From assembly GCA_021795795.1 (NCBI GenBank), contig JAJYPA010000379.1:1-7882 (forward strand): 7,882 bases of DNA. Direction: 5' to 3'. The translations under genes were made by a program, and so were the position numbers. Source of the DNA: Pseudomonadota bacterium (GTDB lineage: Bacteria > Pseudomonadota > Gammaproteobacteria > Halothiobacillales > Halothiobacillaceae). Shown here piece by piece: positions 1-5,629 of this stretch (positions are counted from its first letter, which is position 1; each line of letters begins with the position of its first letter). The notes under the pieces are model-generated. The model was not told the DNA's origin, did not search any database, and worked only from the letters and a program-made list of their open reading frames with translations.

Positions 1-110
1 TTTGTGCTCAAGTGCTTAGCTGAGGTGGGACGTTTTTCGGACGCTGAAAACTAGATGAGTTGATCGACACTTTCAGGGCCGGATTTGACCAAAAAAGTGT
101 CCAGAAACAG
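1..110. mobile_element. possible end of an insertion sequence or other mobile element (remnant)
   Basis: An open frame enters from the left edge and ends at TAG 52-54 (last residues LAEVGRFSDAEN); I cannot assign it. Beyond it, GACACTTT (66-73) and AAAGTGTC (94-101) form an inverted repeat with 20 bases between, followed by GTGTCCAGAAACA. A short coding tail followed by an inverted repeat resembles the end of a transposable element, but I do not recognise the family and the partner end is not in the window. This is an inference from layout only. Confidence 0.25.
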
Positions 111-155
111 ACTGTCTATTAAACCTTGGTTTTCGGTCCAGTGGCATCCCCACGG

Positions 156-170
156 GCACCATATAGGTGC
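156..170. promoter_or_regulatory. short palindrome in the leader of the outer-membrane protein gene
   Basis: GCACC-ATATA-GGTGC is a perfect 5-bp inverted repeat about 147 bases upstream of the ATG at 317. It could be an operator half-site pair or a small hairpin. The rest of 111-316 contains no gene I can support; a weak promoter-like pair TTGTCT (242-247) and TAATCA (264-269) with a 16-base spacer lies nearer the start codon. Chance occurrence cannot be excluded. Confidence 0.25.
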
Positions 171-316
171 GGAGAAGCTCCATAACCCACGATCAGGCCA
201 ATCTGTGCGCCCCGGCTTTGTACAACGGATAGCGGTTATGCTTGTCTTTGTGGCGTAATAGACTAATCATACTGCTCGTCCGAGCGTTCACATACTCCAA
301 CCATAAGGAAGAACAC

Positions 317-1093
317 ATGAAAATAAGCATCATCGGTGCAGCCGCGCTCACTTTAGCGATCGCCCCTACTGTCCAAGCCGACACCTTGAGCCATGCACTC
401 GATACTATCGGAGTGTATGCCGAAGCGGTGGATACCCCATCCAATGTTACTGCCAGCGATGTATACGGTAGTGAGACTGCCAATGGTGGCAACACGACCG
501 GTGGCCTTGGATTGCAGTTGTCTGGCGTCAATAGGGATTGGTGGTTCACACATATCGGCGTAAATTATGCTTTTGGTTCCCCATTCAACGGGGGAGGAGT
601 CAATGGTGTCGTCAATGGTACCGGGTCGGCCCATGTCTCTGGCCACTCCATGTCGTTTAATCTGCGCTTCGGAAAAGGCTTCCAGATCGGCCAAAACGCA
701 TTGATCGGACCATATCTGGCATATCAATATGCGCAGTTTCAGTCGTCTCTGGACGGCTACAGCGCGACCTATGGAAATAATGGCGTTGGCGGAGGTGTCT
801 TTGCTGCTGATGCGGTGTCGAACTCGCTCACAGTAACGGGCCATATCGGGTATTTAGCAGGTGTAACCGCTACAGCATCGGCGGCGGGTTACGCGGCATC
901 CAATCCGCCTTCGTCTGGAGTGTTGCAGCTTGGGGCCAAGATAGACTATCAGTTCTCACGCGAATTTAGCGTCTTTGCTGGCCTGAATTACGACCGCTAC
1001 TCGGCATCGTATAGCTACACGCCGATAGCGTTGAATGCGAGCGCTACGATCAACGATATTCGCGGCATTGCAGGTCTGGCTTACCACTACTGA
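317..1093 (+). CDS. outer-membrane beta-barrel protein (porin-like), hypothetical
   Basis: The 258-aa product starts at ATG 317, behind the Shine-Dalgarno AAGGAAG at 305-311. The frame is open further upstream, but only this start gives a proper signal peptide: basic MK, hydrophobic core to about residue 16, and an AxA-like cleavage site VQA at 19-21. The mature part is rich in Gly, Ser, Ala, Tyr and Asn. It has alternating strand-like patterns such as GPYLAYQYAQF and FSVFAGLNYDRYSASYSY, and it ends in an aromatic residue (LAYHY), as expected for recognition by the Bam machinery. These features support an outer-membrane beta-barrel of perhaps 8-10 strands. No substrate or named family can be assigned; porin, adhesin-like barrel or OmpA-type N-domain are all possible. 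The gene appears monocistronic, followed by a terminator 21 bases after the stop. Confidence 0.75.
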   Translation: MKISIIGAAALTLAIAPTVQADTLSHALDTIGVYAEAVDTPSNVTASDVYGSETANGGNTTGGLGLQLSGVNRDWWFTHIGVNYAFGSPFNGGGVNGVVNGTGSAHVSGHSMSFNLRFGKGFQIGQNALIGPYLAYQYAQFQSSLDGYSATYGNNGVGGGVFAADAVSNSLTVTGHIGYLAGVTATASAAGYAASNPPSSGVLQLGAKIDYQFSREFSVFAGLNYDRYSASYSYTPIALNASATINDIRGIAGLAYHY

Positions 1094-1114
1094 TAACGTA
1101 TTATGTACGCACTG

Positions 1115-1138
1115 AGGCTCATCAGTAGGGGCCTTTTT
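1115..1138 (+). terminator. rho-independent terminator of the outer-membrane protein gene
   Basis: AGGCTC (1115-1120) pairs with GGGCCT (1129-1134), including one G-T pair, around an 8-base loop. The stem runs into TTTTT at 1134-1138. It lies shortly downstream of the stop of the outer-membrane protein gene in the right orientation. No T-run exists on the other strand, so it is not bidirectional. Confidence 0.7.
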
Positions 1139-1227
1139 GCCTTACTACAGCCAGTAAGTTGCCAAAAGCGTTTGCCTTTTTGCCGTTTATAAAGGTTCCT
1201 ATCTTAATTTAAATGCACCAATTATGG

Positions 1228-1473
1228 CTATCTGTGTGAGGCTGATGGACAGGAAATGAATAACTCCTTGCGATTGAAGCCAGCATCTTGGGAAATTGTC
1301 GTGTAGCCTTCTGGGCACACCTGATTTGCTTTGTGATAACATATATCCCAACCAAGGCTGGCTCCACATGCGATCACATAATCCACTTTCCCGTCTGGGC
1401 GTCTGATTTCCTGAGTTGTGGTACACCCAGCTAAGAATAAGATAAAAAAAGCTGCGGCTGCTATTTTTTTCAT
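1228..1473 (-). CDS. small cysteine-containing lipoprotein, hypothetical
   Basis: The 81-aa protein begins MKKIAAAAFFILFLAGC, a textbook lipoprotein signal with lipobox L14-A-G-C17, so C17 should be lipidated after signal peptidase II cleavage. The mature part has four more cysteines (about C36, C45, C53, C75) and the segments RPDGKVDYVIACG and DAGFNRKEL. This suggests a small disulfide-bonded domain in the envelope; the overall pattern resembles small uncharacterised proteobacterial lipoproteins. An alternative GTG start at 1479 directly abuts the TAA of the upstream 36-aa ORF. I prefer ATG 1473 because the signal then starts MKK, but neither start has a strong Shine-Dalgarno. It is the last gene of the minus-strand cluster. 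Function unknown. Confidence 0.75.
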   Translation of the reverse strand: MKKIAAAAFFILFLAGCTTTQEIRRPDGKVDYVIACGASLGWDICYHKANQVCPEGYTTISQDAGFNRKELFISCPSASHR

Positions 1474-1479
1474 GGTCAC

Positions 1480-1590
1480 TTATTTTGCTGCATTCCGCAT
1501 GATAGCGAACGCTTGATCTTTATGCAGCCCGATGGCAGCGAGGTCTGTCTGGTGAGGGCCAACAGTAGACAAAACGATTAGGCTGCTCAT
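1480..1590 (-). CDS. 36-aa ORF, possible remnant related to the C-terminus of the 178-aa protein
   Basis: This tiny ORF starts one base after the TAA of the DUF2442 gene (TAA-A-ATG) and its own TAA abuts the next frame, so it fits the operon by translational coupling. Its end, HKDQAFAIMRNAAK, lines up with RRGQVYAIMQRAAR at the end of the 178-aa exported protein encoded upstream in the same cluster; both are terminal. It could therefore be the decayed tail of a duplicated copy or a genuine small protein. There is no signal peptide and no known domain. Whether it is expressed is unknown. Confidence 0.4.
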   Translation of the reverse strand: MSSLIVLSTVGPHQTDLAAIGLHKDQAFAIMRNAAK

Positions 1591-1591
1591 T

Positions 1592-1846
1592 TTAGCGGAG
1601 TACCCATTCCCCATGTGTCTTGATAGCGTCATACATGGTATCAGGCGCGAGGTCTACGTCACCTGGCCACGTTAAAGCACCATGATCAATATGTACCTGG
1701 CTGAACATCACAAGGTCTTTCAACGGGGCGAAAACACCCGTTAGATGGCTTGGTTCAAAGCGCACCTGTCCTTGTGTTCCGTCAGCAAAGCGCACTTTCA
1801 GCGCCAATGGCGGCTCTGTATGGACCTCTACCACGTCCCATTCCAT
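1592..1846 (-). CDS. DUF2442 domain-containing protein
   Basis: The 84-aa protein matches the DUF2442 pattern along its whole length: a short opening strand pair, PLALKVRFADGTQGQV, then LTGVFAPLKD, then FSQVHIDHGALTWPGDVDLAPDTMYDAI near the end in pieces typical of the family. A clear Shine-Dalgarno (AGGAG, nine bases before the ATG) supports the start at 1846. DUF2442 proteins are small cytoplasmic proteins of unclear function, often encoded next to DUF4160 proteins in toxin-antitoxin-like pairs. No DUF4160 partner is visible here; the upstream neighbour is an unrelated 52-aa ORF. The role is therefore open: it may be an orphan of a former pair. Confidence 0.85.
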   Translation of the reverse strand: MEWDVVEVHTEPPLALKVRFADGTQGQVRFEPSHLTGVFAPLKDLVMFSQVHIDHGALTWPGDVDLAPDTMYDAIKTHGEWVLR

Positions 1847-1858
1847 GATGCGTATCTC

Positions 1859-2017
1859 CTACATGTAACAGCTTGCAATCGAAAACGGCGTGCGCGAAGC
1901 GGCCAGCAATCCGCAGTGTATAGCCACAAGCGACTCCACCAGGTGGAGCACCACATCGTCCATGTCTTTTGCGATATAGTCGCTTATTTCATCTCCTCTC
2001 TTCAGCTCGTTTTTCAT
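1859..2017 (-). CDS. 52-aa hypothetical protein overlapping the end of the 178-aa gene
   Basis: The start codon overlaps the stop of the upstream gene as ATGA (2014-2017), a classic arrangement for translational re-initiation. The product begins MKNELKRGDEISDYIAKDMD, a charged, probably helical stretch, then LHLVESLVAIHCGLLAA, a more hydrophobic one. It ends at TAG 1859-1861, 12 bases before the ATG of the DUF2442 gene. I know no family for it. The DNA of its first codons resembles a stretch upstream of the 178-aa gene (see the findings), so it may derive from a duplicated segment. Confidence 0.45.
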   Translation of the reverse strand: MKNELKRGDEISDYIAKDMDDVVLHLVESLVAIHCGLLAASRTPFSIASCYM

Positions 2018-2550
2018 CGCGCCGCCCTTTGCATGATGGCATAAACTTGGCCACGCCGAATCCCTTCGGACTCCAACGACATCCTCATATCCTTGATGGC
2101 CTTCTGCGTGTAGCCTGAGCCTTTGGCGTCCTCAAGGGCTGAATCGCGCATATAGCTTTGAATGGAATAATTTTGACCAACGGAGAAAAACTGCTGCAGA
2201 ATTTTGGCGGCATTGGCGGCATAGGCTTGATTATAAATCGCCGCGCTTTGCAAAAAGTCTTCCGCTGTCGCATTGGAAAGACGTGGCGCTTGGAGCATTT
2301 CAAGTTTTGTAAGATCGTTTTCTGTTTGCGAGATCAGGCTGCGCAAATAGCGGTTGGTGGGATGGGCGCCCCCAACCACTGAGAAGAGCGCGTGCATCAT
2401 GGTGGCATGGTCAGCATCGTAGCCGTTCTCCCCTACCGTGACAGCATGTATATACCCATCGATGGCGCTAATATCTTGCGTAGAGGCATGGGTGGCGCCT
2501 CCCCACAACGTAAAGATAACCGCTGTCACATATGCGTTGATCCGCTTCAT
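2014..2550 (-). CDS. 178-aa exported hypothetical protein
   Basis: A signal peptide is visible: MKRINAYVTAVIFTLWGGATHA, with basic start, hydrophobic core and cleavage expected after residue 22. The mature part of about 156 aa appears mostly alpha-helical with no cysteine and no membrane segment, so a periplasmic or secreted location is likely. A Shine-Dalgarno AAAGGAA at 2561-2567, ten bases upstream, supports the start; the ATG also shares one base with the TGA of a 15-aa ORF. It heads a run of closely packed minus-strand ORFs ending in a lipoprotein, so the cluster may act at the cell envelope. No family recognised. Confidence 0.7.
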   Translation of the reverse strand: MKRINAYVTAVIFTLWGGATHASTQDISAIDGYIHAVTVGENGYDADHATMMHALFSVVGGAHPTNRYLRSLISQTENDLTKLEMLQAPRLSNATAEDFLQSAAIYNQAYAANAAKILQQFFSVGQNYSIQSYMRDSALEDAKGSGYTQKAIKDMRMSLESEGIRRGQVYAIMQRAAR

Positions 2551-2597
2551 CAGTACGCCATTCCTTTAGGTTGTTTCCACTTTTCCGCCTCATCCAT
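2550..2597 (-). CDS. 15-aa ORF coupled to the 178-aa gene (possible leader peptide)
   Basis: The peptide MDEAEKWKQPKGMAY is preceded by a strong purine-rich ribosome-binding stretch (AGGAGAGGAG directly before the ATG). Its TGA overlaps the ATG of the 178-aa gene by one base (TGATG). This geometry is typical of leader peptides that couple translation, but such short ORFs also arise by chance. It might equally be the tail of a decayed gene. Confidence 0.25.
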   Translation of the reverse strand: MDEAEKWKQPKGMAY

Positions 2598-2606
2598 CTC
2601 CTCTCC

Positions 2607-2699
2607 TCATCTCAGCTCGTCGGTCAAAGGAGTTATGCCGCATAACACTGGATGATCTTCCTGCTGGTTAACGAGACCTTTTGCATCATACTGTCCCAT
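2607..2699 (-). CDS. 30-aa ORF inside the repeated upstream cassette
   Basis: This ORF starts MGQYDAKGLV and ends GITPLTDELR, nine bases before the 15-aa ORF. The ATG is preceded by GAAGGCGCCAG, giving a usable Shine-Dalgarno eight bases upstream. The same start context occurs in the second copy of the repeat near 7645 on the same strand, where the reading is MRRNDPKGLV; the shared motif is D-x-KGLV. This suggests a conserved small coding start, or shared ancestry of non-coding DNA. Function unknown. Confidence 0.25.
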   Translation of the reverse strand: MGQYDAKGLVNQQEDHPVLCGITPLTDELR

Positions 2700-2862
2700 C
2701 TGGCGCCTTCAATGCGAAGCCTACATGCTTGTATTTGTAATCTTTTTTATGGCAAGCCCACACAAGACAAAACAATGAAATTCTCCCTCTCAGACCCCGC
2801 CAAGCATGAGGCAACTCTAGCCTATTCATACGTCCGCTACCAGCCTGCTGCCGACCATCAGG
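2675..2862 (+). repeat. diverged long direct repeat, copy A
   Basis: This copy aligns with 7621-7805. A 33-base block (2675-2707) matches at 28 positions. After exactly 49 bases in both copies, a 23-base block (2757-2779, with ACAAGACAAAAC) matches at 21. A third 34-base block (2829-2862, with CTGCTGCCGACCATCAGG) matches at 29, offset by one 3-base indel. Weaker similarity continues to about 2917. Both copies lie 70-150 bases upstream of a minus-strand gene unit. Confidence 0.75.
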
Positions 2863-2978
2863 ACCCAACGACGGCAGGGCAGCGTAAGCTGCCGTTCGAT
2901 GGGTCAGAGGGTACCTTTTCCCGGACATTGATAGCTGGATGCGTTCCTGCACATAGAACAGCCCCAAAAAGGGGCTAG
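2775..2978 (+). CDS. 67-aa ORF of the repeated cassette (uncertain)
   Basis: Starting at ATG 2775, it reads MKFSLSDPAKHEATLAYSYV and continues with RYQPAADHQ. The second copy at 7721 reads YVRLQSAVDHQ in the matching frame, and the only indel between the copies up to this point is 3 bases, so the frame is conserved. YSYVR followed by Q and D residues loosely recalls the start of serine recombinases, but the key serine and arginine pattern is not convincing. After DHQ the two copies go out of frame, so at least one is not coding there. No good Shine-Dalgarno precedes the ATG. Confidence 0.25.
   Translation: MKFSLSDPAKHEATLAYSYVRYQPAADHQDPTTAGQRKLPFDGSEGTFSRTLIAGCVPAHRTAPKRG
2960..2976. other. 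perfect hairpin AGCCCC-AAAAA-GGGGCT
   Basis: A six-base perfect stem with a five-base loop lies about 100 bases downstream of the minus-strand 507-aa/115-aa pair, at the end of the 67-aa plus ORF. Neither strand has a T-run after it, so it is at best a weak or rho-assisted terminator. It may also be a structure at an element boundary: GTGTCCGGAAACA follows at 2982-2994. Confidence 0.4.
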
Positions 2979-3076
2979 AGGTGTCCGGAAACATGGCGTT
3001 AAAGAAAGGTAGGTTTTCTTACCGATGGTAGAACCGCTCTGATACCTGTAGGGCTTTAGGTGGTGTTGGGTGCGAA

Positions 3077-3424
3077 CTACAATGCAGTAATGTTGTTATT
3101 TTCATCATCGTACGTTTCTGAGGATCCGCAAGCTCCACAGCAGTCATGCGGCGGTAGGTTATCGTAGTCAACAATAAAGTGGCCATTGGCCTTTATTTCG
3201 TCGATTTCAAAATCGCTCAGCCACTGCGCATTAGTCTTTGTCCAACTCTCGCCGTCAAGCGGCGGCCAGATCTCCACGCTGAGCAATTTTGTATCATTTC
3301 CGTCGCTCCAGTTCGAAGTGATATTGTGCGACGACAAACCAGAGTAGGGGAGTTCAATGGTTACGATGCCAGCGCAGTTTCGGTCAGTACCGTCTGGGCA
3401 GTGTGTGGTGATAAATATTCCCAT
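3077..3424 (-). CDS. 115-aa hypothetical protein with C-terminal Cys cluster
   Basis: The start at 3424 is fixed by GAGGAG six bases upstream; that Shine-Dalgarno overlaps the TGA of the 507-aa gene, so the two genes are translationally linked, with only 10 bases between them. The frame is open further upstream but lacks a ribosome site there. The protein has cysteines at about 9, 17, 95, 96 and 99. The last three lie in HDCCGACGSSE, which together with H93 might bind a metal. The tail is acidic and rich in Asn. There is no signal peptide or membrane segment. I do not recognise a family; a partner or accessory of the 507-aa protein is the natural guess. Confidence 0.65.
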   Translation of the reverse strand: MGIFITTHCPDGTDRNCAGIVTIELPYSGLSSHNITSNWSDGNDTKLLSVEIWPPLDGESWTKTNAQWLSDFEIDEIKANGHFIVDYDNLPPHDCCGACGSSETYDDENNNITAL

Positions 3425-3434
3425 CTGAATCTCC

Positions 3435-4958
3435 TCAAAAATCGCAAAATTGCATGCGGAGATGGTCGCATAGCCAGGTGCAACCAACAACGTGTTTCAT
3501 TATGGCTGTGGTGTCATATGACTGAACGCGGTGCTCGAAGCTGGTGATAAGAGACTCCATCAACTGTTGTTGTCGTTCGAGGAGGTCAAGTTGACCGGCA
3601 AGTGCATACTGAAACCAAGTGAGCCGGAGAAGCCAAAAGGTGTTGTACTCTTCGGGTACCTTGGTAACTAGCGAAGCTATATCGATCCTTTCCAAAGCAG
3701 AAAGGACGTTCCCCCGGGCGAATTTTTGGCCCAGCCAGTAAGGGCGATATTTGGTCGGCTGTTCAAACTCGTAGCAGATTGCGGCTAGTGCTGCGAGTGC
3801 TACGAGAGGACTTACTTCGAAATCCTCAGTTACCGTCAGAATTCCCTGTGGATGCTTGAAAACTGCCCACAATCTGATCAATTTTTCTGCGTATGGCGTT
3901 GCCTTTTCGATGTCCTTGTGGGCAATTTTTCCTCCCATAGCTGTGGTCAGTGCAGCGAAGATGCTTTCTCCATGTCGGCTGACGAAACCATTGAAATCGA
4001 AAACGCGGATGCATTTGTCATTAGTCGAAGCTTGGCACCTGCCTTGGATGGATTGAACTAACTGGCGCAGTTCTGTGCCGATTGCTACTACTGTTGAAGA
4101 ATTAGGCATCAAACAGGAGGTGATGAAACTGGTAGCCTTTGTTAGATGGGTAAACTCCATGGCTGAACAATGAAAATACAGGGTCTCCGCTAGGGGTGTT
4201 ATTTGCTTCGAAACCTCTTCAGATTCGAGAATAGAAAGCTGCTTCAGGAGCATGTCCATCTGACGAATCAAGATGTTGTAGTTGCCACCGCTGGCAGATA
4301 TCGCACTCTGAATAAGCTGTTCAGCAAGGCCATTGATTATATCAAGAAGCGGACCGAACGCTTCGTCGATTTCATTCAATCTGGCTGGCTCGATCTCCAA
4401 AGAGAGGAGTGCTTTCAGATCAGAAATAAGGTAAACAGCCCTCTCGTTCCCATCAAGAGGATGGGCATCCTTAACCTCCATTGAATATTTAACCTTCACG
4501 CTAGGTGGCGCTAGCAGTGAAAAAATGCGGACAGGGTTCTTGCTCCGCATGGTGTACAACAACTTCACGACCTTCAGAGTACCCCATTTGTCCAGATTGA
4601 AGAATGTCTTGAAGTGGATGCCGGTCAGATCCTTGATGCCCTCTTTTATGATGCGGATGGACTCGGCGGCCTCGCCACGGCTCTCAGCTCTTATTTCGCT
4701 AATCAACGCTTCAGTAGTCAGTTTTTGGGGATGGTGGGAGTTACTCATGTCGAACTGCCCAGGGAACAGGAGTTCGCGTTCAGCATCGCTCAGGTTCCTT
4801 AGTAGAAATGCCAAAACAGAAAGATTCTTATTTGCATTTGCAAACAAAATTCTTCTGGAACGATGTTCCGCATAGGTGTCATCGAACAGATATTCCAAGG
4901 TTAAGCCAAGCTTGCCAGTTATCTGATTTATTTCCCCCATAATGATGTCCTTCATCAC
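3435..4958 (-). CDS. 507-aa hypothetical protein, predicted helical, unknown function
   Basis: The start is GTG 4956-4958, nine bases after AAGGAGG (4968-4974). An ATG directly follows as codon two but has a less favourable spacing of 12. The protein is intact, apparently mostly alpha-helical, with many Leu and Glu and with amphipathic stretches such as LLDIINGLAEQLIQSAI and LIRQMDMLLKQLSILE. A short hydrophobic run VSPLVALAALAAICYEF lies near residue 390 but is too broken for a sure membrane segment. There is no Walker A motif, nuclease motif or signal peptide that I can see. It is the first gene of a two-gene unit with the 115-aa protein. Its position beside a nuclease gene and mobile-element remnants is typical of accessory cargo, but nothing shows what it does. 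Confidence 0.7.
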   Translation of the reverse strand: MMKDIIMGEINQITGKLGLTLEYLFDDTYAEHRSRRILFANANKNLSVLAFLLRNLSDAERELLFPGQFDMSNSHHPQKLTTEALISEIRAESRGEAAESIRIIKEGIKDLTGIHFKTFFNLDKWGTLKVVKLLYTMRSKNPVRIFSLLAPPSVKVKYSMEVKDAHPLDGNERAVYLISDLKALLSLEIEPARLNEIDEAFGPLLDIINGLAEQLIQSAISASGGNYNILIRQMDMLLKQLSILESEEVSKQITPLAETLYFHCSAMEFTHLTKATSFITSCLMPNSSTVVAIGTELRQLVQSIQGRCQASTNDKCIRVFDFNGFVSRHGESIFAALTTAMGGKIAHKDIEKATPYAEKLIRLWAVFKHPQGILTVTEDFEVSPLVALAALAAICYEFEQPTKYRPYWLGQKFARGNVLSALERIDIASLVTKVPEEYNTFWLLRLTWFQYALAGQLDLLERQQQLMESLITSFEHRVQSYDTTAIMKHVVGCTWLCDHLRMQFCDF

Positions 4959-5235
4959 CGTCTATCGCCTCCTTTTCGCCGTTGATGACCGAAGAATGCC
5001 AGTAGACATAAGAACTTTCCACGGGGAAATTTTTAACAGTGTGGGTGAGGCCAATCACGACGGAAAACGACCACGTTCCCGCAAAACCTTTGCGAATGCC
5101 CCACCGGTAGCCATGACCGACCTGCCATCCATGGCCGCAATCATTTACCCTCGTCTGTACAACGCCTGCCACCTCTCCCAAGGATGCGGGCTCTGTGCCT
5201 TGGCCTTGCGTATTACAGAATCATGGCTCTTGGTA
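4959..5235. other. intergenic region between divergent 507-aa gene and resolvase remnant
   Basis: No supported gene is present; frames open on both strands here overlap the 507-aa gene out of frame and look like chance. It must hold the promoter of the minus-strand pair, but no convincing -35/-10 pair stands out. A small inverted repeat TTTCC-ACGG-GGAAA (5016-5029), about 60 bases upstream of the GTG start, could be an operator. Confidence 0.4.
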
Positions 5236-5259
5236 ATACTCTAGAGCATACTCTAGAGC
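5236..5259 (+). repeat. two perfect 12-bp tandem repeats at the resolvase start
   Basis: ATACTCTAGAGC occurs twice head to tail (5236-5247, 5248-5259), ending one base before the ATG of the resolvase remnant. Each unit contains the 8-bp palindrome CTCTAGAG. An extended -10-like TGGTAATACT (5232-5240) overlaps the first unit, so a protein bound here could control transcription. Autoregulatory operator or a piece of a resolution site are both possible. No Shine-Dalgarno is present before the ATG. Confidence 0.6.
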
Positions 5260-5260
5260 A

Positions 5261-5437
5261 ATGAAACTTGGCTATGCCCGCGTCTCCACCCAGGACCAGG
5301 ATCTCAAAGCCCAGCGCGAGGCCTTGTTAGCCTCTGGCTGTGAGCGGATCTTCGAGGAGAAGGCCTCTGGATCAATAATATCCATGATTTTTCTCTTAGA
5401 ATGGAGCGATCATGGCGAGGCTGGCGAAGAGTGGTGA
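5261..5437 (+). pseudogene. truncated serine resolvase (Tn3-type TnpR or invertase family), N-terminal fragment
   Basis: The first 37 residues match the start of small serine recombinases: KLGYARVSTQDQDLKAQR, with the catalytic serine S9 in YARVSTQDQ, then ASGCERIFEEKASG. Family members continue for about 150 further residues, including the DRLGRS motif and a C-terminal helix-turn-helix. Here the similarity stops at about 5371 and unrelated codons run to TGA 5435-5437. The junction coincides with the start of a transposase-like fragment, so insertion followed by deletion is the likely cause. The remnant cannot be an active recombinase. It is a trace of a transposon that once lay here. Confidence 0.85.
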
Positions 5438-5596
5438 TCGGATGGAAGACGCGCGCCGGATGGTGATCGGTGCAAAAACGCTGGAGCAATTACGGCAGGC
5501 ACAAGCGGTAGTGCTTCCTGTGGATTAGGTTTGAGCTTGGAACAGACAGCACAGATCATTGGCGCTCTACTTGCTCTTTTGGCGACGGCCAGCTAA
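5372..5596 (+). mobile_element. insertion-sequence remnant interrupting the resolvase
   Basis: The segment begins where the resolvase match breaks off and contains an N-terminal transposase fragment. No complementary end is visible, and the rest of the resolvase does not resume after it. The right part of the element and the resolvase tail have thus been lost, and the right border is uncertain. Confidence 0.5.
5412..5596 (+). pseudogene. frameshifted N-terminal fragment of an IS630-like transposase
   Basis: The frame from ATG 5412 reads MARLAKSGDRMEDARRMVIG and then LEQLRQAQAVVLPVD, ending at TAG 5526-5528. One frame over, the text continues LGLSLEQTAQIIG up to TAA 5594-5596. Joined, this gives the N-terminal helical part and the first half of the helix-turn-helix seen in IS630-type transposases (LRQAQAV-LP-x-x-GLSLEQTA-x-IIG). 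The catalytic DDE domain is absent. The frame change plus the loss of most of the gene make it non-functional. The family assignment is from memory of the pattern and may be a related group. Confidence 0.6.
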
Positions 5597-5599
5597 ATT
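5571..5599 (+). promoter_or_regulatory. weak candidate promoter for the GIY-YIG gene
   Basis: TTGCTC (5571-5576) and TAAATT (5594-5599) are separated by 17 bases, and the ATG follows 30 bases later. The boxes match the sigma70 consensus only partly (3/6 and 4/6). If correct, the promoter lies within the transposase remnant, so the gene would be driven from leftover element DNA. Confidence 0.3.
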
Positions 5600-5629
5600 T
5601 GAGTCCAGTCAGTTATAGCAGGTGTAAAC

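Noticed and set aside
193..844. Long minus-strand open frames opposite the outer-membrane protein gene
   Set aside because: They are antisense to a gene with a clear signal peptide and ribosome site, have unlikely composition and match no family pattern.
97..2994. GTGTCC[AG]GAAACA at 97-109 and 2982-2994 as two ends of one insertion sequence
   Set aside because: The two copies are in direct, not inverted, orientation, the match is only 13 bases with one difference, and no transposase gene lies between them.
2686..2994. 102-aa minus-strand frame across repeat copy A
   Set aside because: The matching frame in copy B is interrupted by several stops, and there is no family resemblance.
4879..5244. 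Open frames on both strands around the start of the 507-aa gene
   Set aside because: They overlap the 507-aa coding start and its ribosome site out of frame, lack their own ribosome sites and show no domain pattern.
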